From NCBI GenBank assembly GCA_000727475.1, contig KL647291.1, forward strand, positions 1,613,336 to 1,677,335: a stretch of DNA of 64,000 nt. Reading direction: 5' to 3'. The DNA comes from Sarcocystis neurona (Eukaryota; Apicomplexa; Conoidasida; Eucoccidiorida; Sarcocystidae). Numbering within the stretch: the stretch's first letter is position 1; each line of letters begins with the position of its first letter. The notes under the pieces are model-generated. The model was not told the origin of the DNA. It did not search any database and saw only the letters and a program-made list of their open reading frames with translations. Shown here one piece after another: positions 47,250 through 57,451 of the stretch. The translations under genes were made by a program, and so were the position numbers.

Positions 47250-50200
47250 CATATATATATACATACGTGTTCCTTTCTGTCTCTGTGTGTACACACATGT
47301 TAACGTGTAGCTACTCTCTCTCTACATATATATATATATATATATATGTATGTCGCCAGTATGAGGGCGGGTATTTAAATCTTCGTCCAGCGCCTACGCA
47401 TGCATGCGTAGGAGTCTACAGGGGGTTCAGCGTCATCTTTGGCTCGTCGTAGCTGCCAAGGAAAAGTTGCTTGCGTGTGAAGACCGGCATCAACGCAAGT
47501 GCATATGCGAAACCGGTCAATGTTGCATATGTAGACGTGTGTACTCCTGCACGTATAAGTATGTAGTTCCTTATAAAGCAATGCCTGTGCCCAGCCAAGG
47601 TAGAGTCGTGAAGCAGGCTTAAGGTGCCAAGACGGTGTGTAATATAAATTAGAAGAAGTATACGACTGCCCATATATGTACATGTATGCGTGTATATGTA
47701 TGTGTGTGTATGTGTGTGTGTGTGTATTTGCGTGTGTACCCGAGTGTAGGTGTGGTACATGTATAGACAAGGCTCCTCGTGTTGGCTTCCGTTGTACACG
47801 GTTGACCTGCATCTGCGTTTCTATCGATCTGTATATGGGTCTGTCCCTCTGTGTATACACGTTGATAAATGTATTTACATGAACGCGTACAGCAGAAGTA
47901 GTCCACCTTGAAGTTCAGAGAAGGGAGGAACATGCAGGGATGCGCTACGCTCAAGTTCTGTTATCCAAAGCCCAGACGAGGAAAAAAAAGCCGGGTCGCA
48001 CATATGTAGCTACATACTTTTACGGGTGTCTAAGGACATATCTCCAAGTACACGGGTAGACACAGCTTTCTTATGACATATATACGTACATATGCATATG
48101 CAGTCTTGCATATATATATATCATCTATATATATATATATATCATCTATATATATATATATCATCTATATATATATATCATCTATATATATATATCATCT
48201 ATATATATATATATCATCTATATATATATATACTCATCTATATATATATATATATCCATATATATATATNNNNNNNNNNNNNNNNNNNNNNNNNNNNNNN
48301 NNNNNNNNNNNNNNNNNNNNNNNNNNNNNNNNNNNNNNNNNNNNNNNNNNNNNNNNNNNNNNNNNNNNNNNNNNNNNNNNNNNNNNNNNNNNNNNNNNNN
48401 NNNNNNNNNNNNNNNNNNNNNNNNNNNNNNNNNNNNNNNNNNNNNNNNNNNNNNNNNNNNNNNNNNNNNNNNNNNNNNNNNNNNNNNNNNNNNNNNNNNN
48501 NNNNNNNNNNNNNNNNNNNNNNNNNNNNNNNNNNNNNNNNNNNNNNNNNNNNNNNNNNNNNNNNNNNNNNNNNNNNNNNNNNNNNNNNNNNNNNNNNNNN
48601 NNNNNNNNNNNNNNNNNNNNNNNNNNNNNNNNNNNNNNNNNNNNNNNNNNNNNNNNNNNNTATATATATATATNTATCTACTATATATATATATATCTAT
48701 ATATATATATATCATCTATATATATATATATATCATATATATATATATATCATCTATATCTATATATTTATATCATCTATATATATACGTATCATCTATA
48801 TCTTTATATATGTCATCTATATATATACATATCATATATATATATATATATATCATCTATCTATATATATAATCTATATATATTTATCATCTATATCTAT
48901 TTATCATCTATATATATTTATCACCTACATATATATGTATATATATATACACATAGATATATACACATGTATATATACGTAAGATACATAGGTACAAACG
49001 TAGACACATGTTTCTTACGATATGTGTGTATATGTGTACTCTCGCATACATATATATATATTAATGTATATATATTCATACACATATATATACATGTATA
49101 TTGATATATAGGTATATATGCAAATGCGCTCGAGCACATATACATGTATGTACATGTATATACGTGTATATGTATATATATATATATATTGCTGTTCCTA
49201 GAAACACATATGTGTGTGTATTCCAGCTCGTGTACCTCTAGCAGGTGCATGTATATATCCTTGTATGGGTTCTGCTCTTGTATCTTACCGAGACCTGTTT
49301 GTCCAAATCCTAGATGTGGAGGAATATAGATATGCATTTCGTCGCCCTTATTCATCATTTGCAGCGCCTCCTTCCATCCCGGCACGAGGTGTGCGAAGCG
49401 CACTACTGTTGCCCTTCCCTGTGTGGCACAAGTGCCATCCCAGTATTAGGAGAAAATCAAAACGGGCTTCCCGTGTATCTGATGGTATTAACGTGATGAT
49501 AGTAGCGACGTATACTTTGATTAGACGTGGAGCTGACACGTATCTATCTCTCTATGTTTAAGGTTACATACACATATATGTGTGGAACATTATATATATA
49601 TATGTATATATATGTATATATATATATATATATATGCATGCGTATACCCGGCGACGGAGACGTCCAAGCACACACGTGTACAGGAAATACATAGATGCAC
49701 CTAACAAAGCACCTGTCCTCGAATTTTTCAGGTCTACGGACCACGTTCATAGATGTACATGCGTATGTATCATCGGGATATATATGTATATATATGTACA
49801 CGTGTATACACTAGACGTAGTTTAATGTGTACACGTACGCGAATACGTATGTATGTACATATATATATATGCATTAGAAGGTTGAGCCGCTCGAAAGATG
49901 AGTATATATTATATGTTTCAGGTTTAGTGTCTACGTTCCCATGTATACATACATGATATATACACTCGTGCATATTTCTCACGTATGTCCCTGCTGCGGT
50001 AATATGTATAGAGATATATATGGATATCGTAGGACACCTATGAACAAATATATATGCGCGTTCATTGATATGGCCAGTATGCATTTATACATCAAGATAC
50101 GTATCCCGATATATATATATATACAGAGACGTACTGCGACAAGTGTGTCTCGATTTAATACGAGACAGTGCAACATGTATAATTTCATCTACGTATATGC

Positions 50201-52225
50201 GTGTAGCGTGTGACGCACAGGAATACCAGGCTGTCAATCATATCGTTGAACGAAATATATATTCGTATTTATATATATATCTATATATATGTGCGTCTCC
50301 TTATTTGTATGCATGTGTGCAAGTTGACGGACTGCCTGCTTCACCTCTTGATGCAAATTAAAAAACTGGTATTACTGCCTACACCTTAGGCAGTCGTCCG
50401 TAGACGATAAGCGATACGTGTATACTACGCGTAGCATATATATATATATATATATATATGAATATACCTTGCTCTCTCTATGTGTACACCTTTGTAGATA
50501 TGTGTGATCACATCAAGACAGGAAGCTGCTGCAAAGCAAAGTGACAGTTGAGCATCTTCATGCTGATAGTGGTCGCTTCCTTTTACGCTCTCTTCTCTGT
50601 GTTGTACTCCTGCCTGGGTTTTCCTTCTTTCGTTGTTGCTTCTCTTTGTTTGTTTTTTCTTCCTTTCCCTTCCTCCCTTTGTCTTGTTTCCGACGACTCC
50701 TCCATAGCCATAGCTCCTTTTTTCTTTCTTGTTTCTCTGTTTCTCTGTGGTGCCCCTCCTACTTTTCTTTGTCATGCTCTGTTTCCCTTCCGCCCTCGAC
50801 CTTCCTTCTTTTCTGTCATATAATTGATGGTACTTTTTTCCTGCTTTTCCTCACTCTCCTTCTACATCTCTTGATATCGTACTACCCTGCCCTAACATAC
50901 ATTCTTCCGGATTCTCTACAGTTAGTTCATTCGCGTACAAACAGCCTTCCGTACCTGGCGGAAAGTATTTTCAAAGGTTTTGCCGTCTAGCGTTTTAGCC
51001 AAGTAATGCATGTGCACGATATCCCCGTCCAGCCTAGCCCAGCGCAAAAGCGAAAATAGGAGGACACGCAGGCGGCTACGTGCTTCTCTGCAGAGCTTGC
51101 CTCTTCAGAGATCTCGTTTCCGTTCTCATGTACACGCACGTATACACAAATGCGATACACGCACACAGAGGTATGCGAATCGTCCTACATACAGGTGTAT
51201 ATTTATGCCTGCCTGCATGTGGTTGAACGTACACAGGTATGTAGGGAATTTATGAAGATGTTTCTTCGCGTGAGTGCGTGCCGCATGCTAGGTCGAGGGA
51301 CTGCGGTGCTCATAGTTCGGAGCGAAAGAACTGTTCAGGAATTCTAATCTTCCCTTACATTTTCTTTTCATCAGTGAATACGTATTCGAGGATATTTGTG
51401 CGTGAAGATATGTTTCGCTGTGGTTGTGTATCACCGTCTTCCGCTGTGGTTGTATATCACCATCTTCCGCTGTGGTTGTATATCACCATCATAAACAGGT
51501 AGCTCAATAGATACGTGCGGATACCGCACCAACCGTACGATTGTTTCCCCTGTTCACTGACTGTGCGACACACAGATGCAACCTGGCGATGTCAGCTGAG
51601 CATTAGGGGATCCGCTGAATCGGCTGCCTTCCCTTGAAAGCGCTTGGTGTGGACAAGCTCCTGCGTGTAGGCAAGTGCGTATTCAGCAAATGTTTAGAAA
51701 AACTGTGGGCGCGAAAAGCACGACGAGTTGCAGCATCACAAACAACACGTCTACAGATATATATATATATATGTATATATATGCATAGTGAGACACACGC
51801 ACGTAGTCCAGCTGGTATGCTACCGCACAAAACATATATATATCTGTATATTGGTACACACGTGCGTCTAATCAAGCTGCTTTCATTCATTTGTGTTTGT
51901 CTCACTTTGATGTTCGGGGGGAGGTTTCAGCTGCTCTGTGTATCCACCTGTACTGGAGGCCAGTTGCGGTTTCACGAATTCCGAGCTGTCCTCGGTTCCA
52001 CTCAAGGAACTGCTTCGCAAACCTTGTATTCCTGTCGCTTTGCGTCTCCCTATTGTAGGGGTGGTCGTGGTCAGGCCAGAGGGCCGTGCAGTGGGTGTGT
52101 AGACAAAAGGATCGTGCGGCTGCGCGCGAATCGCCGTTACTGTTTAAAATGGATTTCTCGAAGGCTTCGTCTCCGCCCTCTGCCAGCAGTCGCTTGCACG
52201 CTGCCGTCATCTCGTATACGTGCAT
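45446..52225 (-). CDS. FKBP-type peptidyl-prolyl cis-trans isomerase (4 exons)
   Basis: These enzymes speed cis-trans isomerisation of X-Pro bonds. Minus-strand exons 51906-52225, 50955-51033, 49289-49418 and 45446-45648 join in phase (phases 2, 0, 1) into 243 codons. The domain starts at [20 protein letters not shown], continues [20 protein letters not shown], then [69 protein letters not shown]. The Tyr of HMHY, the Phe of KTFE and the Trp of PGW match pocket residues of FKBP12; the pocket Asp is Glu and the Tyr of YG is Phe. The lead-in FLEWN..GLQY resembles Mip/FklB-type FKBPs. The N-terminal ~65 residues include an unassigned Cys/His-rich part; more exons may lie upstream. After the domain is a Ser/Ala-rich repeat-coded tail ending in QGEL. 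Introns are 0.9, 1.5 and 3.6 kb. Confidence 0.85.
45690..46690. repeat. Polypurine/polypyrimidine intron segment
   Basis: About 1 kb with a purine-rich plus strand (GAAGAAGAGGAGG-type). It lies in the last FKBP intron, so its sense strand is a long pyrimidine tract that ends at the exon 4 acceptor. The Phe/Ser/Leu frames on minus are artefacts of it. Confidence 0.75.
48110..48930. repeat. TATATATCATC minisatellite with assembly gap
   Basis: Units of 11-24 bp (TA runs punctuated by TCATC) flank a run of N. Confidence 0.9.
48270..48660. other. Assembly gap (391 N) plus one N at 48674
   Basis: Undetermined bases; true length of the array is unknown. Confidence 0.99.
49289..49418 (-). CDS. FKBP exon 3
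   Basis: After acceptor GTGCCACACAG; reads [19 protein letters not shown] then [19 protein letters not shown] and GQTGL, ending at the consensus donor CTCG/GTAAGATAC. An alternative donor at 49236 would extend it in frame (see findings). Confidence 0.9.
49419..50954. other. FKBP intron 2
   Basis: TA/TG repeats and, at 50580-50870, a pyrimidine-rich plus strand. No conserved coding sequence on either strand. Confidence 0.65.
50955..51033 (-). CDS. FKBP exon 2
   Basis: A 79-bp exon after acceptor CTGGGCTAG; with AA from exon 1 it reads [19 protein letters not shown] then TFENTFRQ, ending at CGCCAG/GTACGGAAG. Typical first strands and loop of the FKBP fold. Confidence 0.9.
51034..51905. other. 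FKBP intron 1 with a 26-bp triplicate repeat
   Basis: Contains three tandem copies (51413-51490) of TTCCGCTGTGGTTGTATATC plus ACCATC, the first slightly diverged. Confidence 0.7.
51906..52225 (-). CDS. FKBP exon 1 (visible)
   Basis: From the first Met ([18 protein letters not shown]) to donor ATCAAA/GTGAGAC. It contains [20 protein letters not shown] and then the domain lead-in [21 protein letters not shown] splice acceptor just upstream of the Met makes an earlier exon possible. Confidence 0.7.
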
Positions 52226-52382
52226 GTCTTCTGTTTTATCTGCGTGCCACCGAGGACAGAAGGGAGAAAATGTGTGAGCATTGAGAGGCAGAAAGGCTGA
52301 CCGTTTAAATTACGCCCAAACTATCCTGCAGGACACTCGCTACAGGTGTGAGTGTTCGAAAAACGCGCTGCTTATATTTTAG

Positions 52383-52566
52383 AGTACGCGACGACAGTGG
52401 ATTCCCCAGCACGTTAGAAACCGGTGGCACTTTAAAAACAGCGACACACCAGTGAGCGCTAAAGATACAAATACGCTGCTGCTACTTCAAAGGAAGCTAC
52501 AACAATGTGATTTCCGATACGAGCGTCAATTTAACTGTCCCTTCGTCAAGCGGGGCCGAAGAGACG
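52383..52566 (+). CDS. Candidate exon of an unidentified plus-strand gene
   Basis: Bounded by a strong acceptor (GCTTATATTTTAG) and a perfect donor (GACG/GTAAGTTAC). Open in one frame with well-mixed composition: STRRQWIPQHVRNRWHFKNS, DTPVSAKDTNTLLLLQRKLQ, QCDFRYERQFNCPFVKRGRR, D. A 49-nt intron with a CACTAAC branch-like site and CTTTCTTTGCTGCAG acceptor follows; the next exon reads VASPAAKVQKHRANHRDTLQ before a stop at 52677 unless spliced out earlier. No family recognised. A minus-strand frame overlaps here with its own donor-like GTAAGT (at 52774), so strand is not fully settled. Confidence 0.45.
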
Positions 52567-52830
52567 GTAAGTTACTATCGCCAAAACGTCCGTCACTAAC
52601 CTTTCTTTGCTGCAGTTGCGTCGCCGGCGGCCAAAGTGCAAAAGCACCGTGCAAATCATCGCGACACACTCCAATAAGGACGCAACTTGCTGCTGCCGTC
52701 CTCGAGTCGAACGTAGTACCAGCAGCCATTGTTGATTGCAGGTGCTGCTGGTACTTCAAAATTTTACTTACCCGGAGGCAGCTCGCGGCTACTGTTACTG
52801 GCCGCAACACTACAGTTGCACTTAGACTAG

Positions 52831-53058
52831 GACTCTGGCACGTTTCTGACCAACGCTGTCGCCCGTGTTGCCGAGCAGTCACGCGAAGGAGAGCTGATCC
52901 TCTATCAGATGAAGACACTGAGACTCCTCTGTCTTCGTGAAAGGAAGCCCTGTCACTCGCCCTTCGCAACTGATGAAGCAACTTTCCTAGAAGTAATTGA
53001 AAAACAACTGTGTCCCTCGATAAGTTCGCCAGGCGTGGCGGAACAACTTGTAGATTGA
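52831..53058 (+). CDS. Candidate terminal exon of an unidentified plus-strand gene
   Basis: A 75-residue open frame ending in TGA and lacking low complexity: DSGTFLTNAVARVAEQSREG, ELILYQMKTLRLLCLRERKP, CHSPFATDEATFLEVIEKQL, CPSISSPGVAEQLVD. Composition and predicted helices look genuinely coding, though its acceptor (CTTAGACTAG) is only fair. It could belong with the exon at 52383. Function unknown. Confidence 0.4.
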   Translation, partial: DSGTFLTNAVARVAEQSREGELILYQMKTLRLLCLRERKPCHSPFATDEATFLEVIEKQLCPSISSPGVAEQLVD

Positions 53059-53121
53059 CAATGTGGAGACGTGAGGGGTGGTGGGGGGAACAACTTGATG
53101 ATGACAATGTGCAGACGTGAG
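53041..53121. repeat. 47-bp imperfect tandem repeat
   Basis: GAACAACTTG..GA(T)TGACAATGTGGAGACGTGAG at 53041 recurs at 53088. The first copy overlaps the end of the candidate exon above. Confidence 0.75.
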
Positions 53122-53954
53122 TAACACACACGTTTTCACGGAGCTGGTGGGGAAAACAAGTCGGGGCTGTGATGTAGCGCGTAGCAGCTGTTCCTTCGAG
53201 AAGCTCCCCAAGGAGTACGGAATTACCTTACTGTTGGTAAATAGTAAGTAGTAGCTCTTTTTTTGAGAGAACCTGCCCTGCGGAAGCGCGCACCTTAGTG
53301 GTGCTACTAATTGAAGAGCAAGTGTTTTCGTCGTAGATACACGCCAGTGCCCGAAGAAGAATCCTATCTTCGAAAACAAGAGATGCAAGACGCACGACGG
53401 CAGACGCGGTGGTTGTGGAGGGTGTAGTGGAGATTCAGTCGGAGATGAACGTACACGGGAATCAACTCGAATGGAAGATATTTTGCTTCGTTTCTTTCTC
53501 TTTGCGATGCACAGGAACATCTGTGTGTGTTCTCTGCGTCTCGTTGGAGAAGAAAAAAGGCGCGGAAGGATACAAAAGCACGCGGGATCCGCAGCGCAGT
53601 AACTTTGGCTCTGTTCAGCGTGGAAAACGGAGAATTTTTTTTCCCTCTATTTCTCTACCGTCTCTCCACGAATTAATGTAGACGACCATTGTGAGACGTA
53701 CTCGACTACACCGCCAACGAGGGCGTTCCGCACTCAGCAAACTAAAGCGGTCTTGAGGCGGTACACACTTCATTTGTGTCTGCAAACCCGTACACTCTAT
53801 CCGTACATCTAAAAAACCGCAGCACTCCCAGGAGCGCCTAGACAGTACGGCAGCGCTTTTCTAAAACCCTGTTTTGCGCTATACGGTCAACGTGGACCGT
53901 TCCAAAAGCGTCTTCAGCGTCAGGCGTCGCGTATTTTCGACAATCGTTACTCAC
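53059..53954. other. No gene assigned
   Basis: Repeat-poor. A 90-codon plus frame (53409-53681) and minus frames exist without domains. Further exons of the minus-strand gene at 53955-55525 are expected here or lower but were not identified. Confidence 0.4.
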
Positions 53955-55525
53955 CAGAAAACTTCAGCTACCTGTCCTGTACAGTGAGGCCCATGCTGAT
54001 GTGCTGCTGTGGTTTTTCTGTCGTGCATCAGTCCGTGACTAACTACCCGAGTTTCCATCCGACTGTGTCGCGGCAGCAGGAGTAACACGGGGAAGAACCC
54101 ACCTGCGTAGAACTTCCAGTGACCAAACGTGCAAAGCTGCACGCTGTCAATTATCTCGCTAACGGCAACGGTCCACGCCAGTCGTTGCTTCTTCGACAAC
54201 AAGTCACTGACGTGTGGAGTGTTCTCCACCGCTGTTGTCTTCTTGTAAGTTTCCGAAATAGCAGAAGCGGCAACTGCAGGAGCAGCAGCTGTAGGGGCAG
54301 TGGCGTCTTCCTTATCCTTTGACGGCGAACGTGGCCTTTCCGTTGTCAACTCTCCCCCTGCTGCTGTTAATGGCGATCCCTTCGGAGAGTTTTTTGTAGC
54401 TGCTGTCGCGTCTGCTGGCGTACGCAGTTCCACTGCCACTGTTTTACCTGATCGAGTTGCACTGTTTGCTGCTGCTTGTGCGGGTAAGCGTTCTGCCGCT
54501 GAATTCACCGCAGGAAGGTCTCGTGCTGCTTCTGCTGCTGTTGCTTCTGCTCTGGAGAATTCTTCCTCGGTTTTAGCTGGTATTGCTGCCTGTGCTTTAC
54601 TTTTTGCTTTCGATGCGGGCCTCTCTGCCTCCGCGCCTGCCCTTCTTTTTGCGTCTGCTTCGCTAAACTCCGGAGCACTTTTCTGGTTCGTTGAAAGGAC
54701 GAATTTCTTGCCTAACTGCTCGTAAACTAAACTCACGAGACACTGACACACTTCACACTCAACTGTTCTCCCGTGGTAGATTTCCCACGGGAAGAGTTTC
54801 AGTTCCTCGGGAGAATTGGTAGGATTTTCAAAATCGTAAATCTTCGGCACATTTGCTCGTGTGTTTTGCTGTGCAGTTGGTGTGTCGCTCTGCCGGTCCG
54901 GTGAACTCTTTCGGTCAAGCGCGGACACACTCGGTGCCCCCAGGATGTGCAGGCCGAACAAGAACAGGACACACCCAAAATGAAGAGGACACAGACTTTT
55001 TTTTTTGTTGGCAGTCGTAGGCGAAGAACTGCACCAGTTTTTTCCCTTTGTGAAACTCTGGGCGTTGTACTTAGCATGAGAGAAGGGCGTGAGAAAATAC
55101 CCGTTTCTTCTACCATCTGTTGCCAAGGCAGAGGCGTAAGAGTCATCTGATGACGGGCACCGATGCTTTTTCACGGCAGTTGGACAACGCCCCGGAGGAA
55201 AAGAAACAGAGCAGCTTTCAGCACGTCGCTCTTTGACCGGCTTAGCTTGACTACTGCAGGTTTTCCCGAAAAAGTACGAAGGACCGCTGACACGAGCGTG
55301 CGTTGTTGGATCACTAGTCATAGTGGTAGCCGTACTAGTAATAGTAGTAGTAGTAGTAGCAGTACCAAACGTGGATAGACTTTCGTCGTGTGTACTAATC
55401 GGTGCCATCAAAATACGATTAGGTTTCCTTGTCTCGCACAAACATGGGGGGACGAAAGTTGATAAGTTGGCGGTACCCTCACGCTGTATACGATGGGCTT
55501 TGCGTTTCTCAGGCGGTCGCGTCAT
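53955..55525 (-). CDS. Secretory-type protein with CxxC segment (saposin/canopy-like?)
   Basis: A 474-codon minus-strand exon (54103-55525) ends at donor TACGCAG/GTGGGTTC; a second exon (53955-54042) may follow after a 60-nt intron, ending at the perfect donor TTCTG/GTGAGTAACG, with the rest unseen. A hydrophobic segment near residues 178-200 (HFGCVLFLFGLHILGAPSVS) could be a signal anchor or, if translation starts later, a signal peptide. After it come FENPTNSPEELKLFPWEIYH and TVECEVCQCLVSLVYEQLGK, then an Ala/Glu/Lys-rich low-complexity spacer of about 130 residues, then SEIIDSVQLCTFGHWKFYA. The CEVCQC motif with a distant Cys recalls saposin-fold or canopy-type ER proteins interrupted by a repeat insertion. 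That assignment is weak; the coding status is good. A Thr tract near residues 57-65 comes from GTA repeats. Confidence 0.6.
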
Positions 55526-56165
55526 TGTGAAGCGCGGGCAGCCACCTGAATCTGCTCACGTGGGGAAAAAGGATATAATTTTCGTGGACGCAGGATACAC
55601 CTTTTTTTAGTTCTACAGAAACGAAGTGCGCTTGTGTGGCAACAAAGAAAGAATCCACGCACAGGGTAGGGATTTATATTTACAACTTTGCGTACGTGTG
55701 TAAACGCAAATATTGCACGCTGTTACCACTCTTTGAATTCAACGCACTGGACCAAAGGGGCACGCGGATGACAATTTTTGCAGTCAAATGGACACACATT
55801 TTTGGAGGAATCGGCAAAGATTACTAAGAGCTTGTCAAACGTCAACTGACAAGAGAGGTCAGGGGCAGCTTGCGTGCCGCTGCGGAAAAAGGCAAACGGC
55901 TCATTTGGCCGCTCGCCGTCCTACGTGTTCTTACATACACAAATACGCACGTAAGACTAACACTGGTTTGTATGTGCCCAGACTTTACGTACAGGTGTGT
56001 GGCTGTCTTCGTTGAAAGTTGCAAGGACGCGGCTTAGTGGTCCACCTTAGGGCTGGACTTCTAAGAAGCCAGGAATTGCTCTGATGCCCAGGAGAGGCTG
56101 TTGTTACACATGTGCACACCGATGGAAAACAACGACTATGTGACTGTGTCGACTGACAAAACAGA
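55526..56165. other. No gene seen
   Basis: Repeat-poor intergenic sequence with only short open frames. It is the upstream side of the minus-strand gene ending at 55525. Confidence 0.45.
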
Positions 56166-56399
56166 TTATCGAACAAACGAACAGTAGAAATAAGTCACAC
56201 CGAAAGTTTCCTGCGCGGAAAGAGACAAACAGACCTGATCAGTGCATACGTAAGTACAAAATGCAATCAGTGCGCGTTTGTAGCCCAACACAGCAGGTGG
56301 CATCGTTACCTGCAACACTGTGGTTCTTCCGGCGCCGATTATTCGACTAAAATACGGCCCACGAGCTCGACCCGAGCACGACGAGATGTAAGTCTTCAT
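56166..56399 (-). CDS. Candidate two-exon small gene or 3' end of a gene
   Basis: Minus-strand exon 56310-56399 reads MKTYISSCSGRARGPYFSRI and IGAGRTTVLQ and ends at TTGCAG/GTAACGATG. Acceptor CTGTTTGTCTCTTTCCGCGCAG is at 56211, and exon 56166-56210 reads ETFGVTYFYCSFVR and stops. Both borders are phase 0. The 44-residue product is very small, and an acceptor-like ATCAG directly before the ATG suggests that upstream exons may exist. No family recognised. Confidence 0.3.
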   Translation of the reverse strand: MKTYISSCSGRARGPYFSRIIGAGRTTVLQVTMPPAVLGYKRALIAFCTYVCTDQVCLSLSAQETFGVTYFYCSFVR

Positions 56400-56880
56400 C
56401 TGATCCGAGTACTTACATGTAAAAATATGTGTCTACTAGGGAAGTTTGTGAACGACCTAAAAAATAAGTTCTTTTTCAAAGTTTTTCGTACACGTTCGGG
56501 AAAGCATTGCAAGGAGAGATACAAATCGTACACGGTCGTAGACACACCTACGCGATGCAATCCGATCTTAACAGATAACGGCTGAACATTGAAAACGAAG
56601 AGTTTTGAAAACTGCAGCACGGAATGCATCACAGTTACTGACTGAATTTGCTCTTCTACAATAGTACACACCTATGCTGCGGCAAGCACAAAAGCCGGGG
56701 CAGTGGAATGTCAATTCCAGTTGAACAGGTAAACCGAAAAGCATTTTGAAGCTGAGCAAGGCAATTATTGTCCACTTCGAAGGAGAAGCGTGGCAGTGCA
56801 GAGAAGGGTCGTTTCAGTCCATTCATCGAAGCAGAAAAAAGACCATTCTCGTCCTGATTAGGACCGTCCGGGTGTAGACG

Positions 56881-57270
56881 ATGAAGACAGCACTGACACT
56901 TACATACCTACTCGTCACCTTCACTGCATCCGCTCCGCCCATAAAACAGACACTGACCGTGGAATATGCGCTACTCTACGAATCACTCTGGATCAGAAAA
57001 GTGCAAGGACACTTCCGCTTCATCCAAGCGCCGCCAGTCAAATTGATATTTACCACCAAATGCTATCCTTCACTCGCCCCGACAGCAGACTTTCAATCGA
57101 CACCCCCTTACTTAATTTTGTTCTTCCTCCTTTGTGGATCTGTGATGAAGTCGACGATGTTTGGATGGCGCTGCACTGTGTGCACCAATGAGGCCTTGCG
57201 TGTGTGTGTCACACAAACGCCTGCTTGCCGTAAAAAACGGAAACACAGTTGTTTTGTTCAGTGCGTCTGA
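56881..57270 (+). CDS. Hypothetical protein with signal-peptide-like start
   Basis: A 129-codon ATG frame beginning MKTALTLTYLLVTFTASAPP, which looks like a signal peptide, followed by mixed sequence and a second hydrophobic stretch (PYLILFFLLCGS). No domain recognised. Only the first part may be exonic. A possible downstream exon lies at 57320. Confidence 0.35.
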   Translation: MKTALTLTYLLVTFTASAPPIKQTLTVEYALLYESLWIRKVQGHFRFIQAPPVKLIFTTKCYPSLAPTADFQSTPPYLILFFLLCGSVMKSTMFGWRCTVCTNEALRVCVTQTPACRKKRKHSCFVQCV

Positions 57271-57319
57271 ATAGAGACCCTTCACTTGTGTGTTCGTGTG
57301 CTTTCCTGTTGTCACCCAG

Positions 57320-57451
57320 GTCAGATTTTTGTGTCCTTGCTTGTGGCTAAACAGTTTCCTGGTGCTTCCTGCAGCAGTCGTTCTTGCACTGGAAGACCCG
57401 CCGGCAAGCTTCTCCGCCTTGGCACATGTGAACGAGCACTACCTGGTGTGA
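57320..57451 (+). CDS. Candidate terminal exon, hydrophobic
   Basis: After acceptor TTTCCTGTTGTCACCCAG, phase 0, 43 residues to a stop: VRFLCPCLWLNSFLVLPAAV then VLALEDPPASFSALAHVNEH, YLV. It is smooth protein-like sequence with one likely membrane helix. A GTGAGT donor overlaps the stop, so it may instead continue. Family unknown. Confidence 0.35.
   Translation, partial: VRFLCPCLWLNSFLVLPAAVVLALEDPPASFSALAHVNEHYLV

Larger units (their letters stand above)
46740..49288. other. FKBP intron 3, TA/TG-repeat-rich
   Basis: TA arrays at 46785-46870, 47205-47262 and 47325-47348, a (TATATATCATC) minisatellite at 48110-48930 and an assembly gap. A minus frame at 47416-47530 (ending [12 protein letters not shown]) is a possible exon but unassigned. 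Confidence 0.55.

Noticed and set aside
48073..49104. 343-codon Tyr/Ile/Ser frame spanning the N run
   Set aside because: Produced by TA repeats and undetermined bases; no real coding content.
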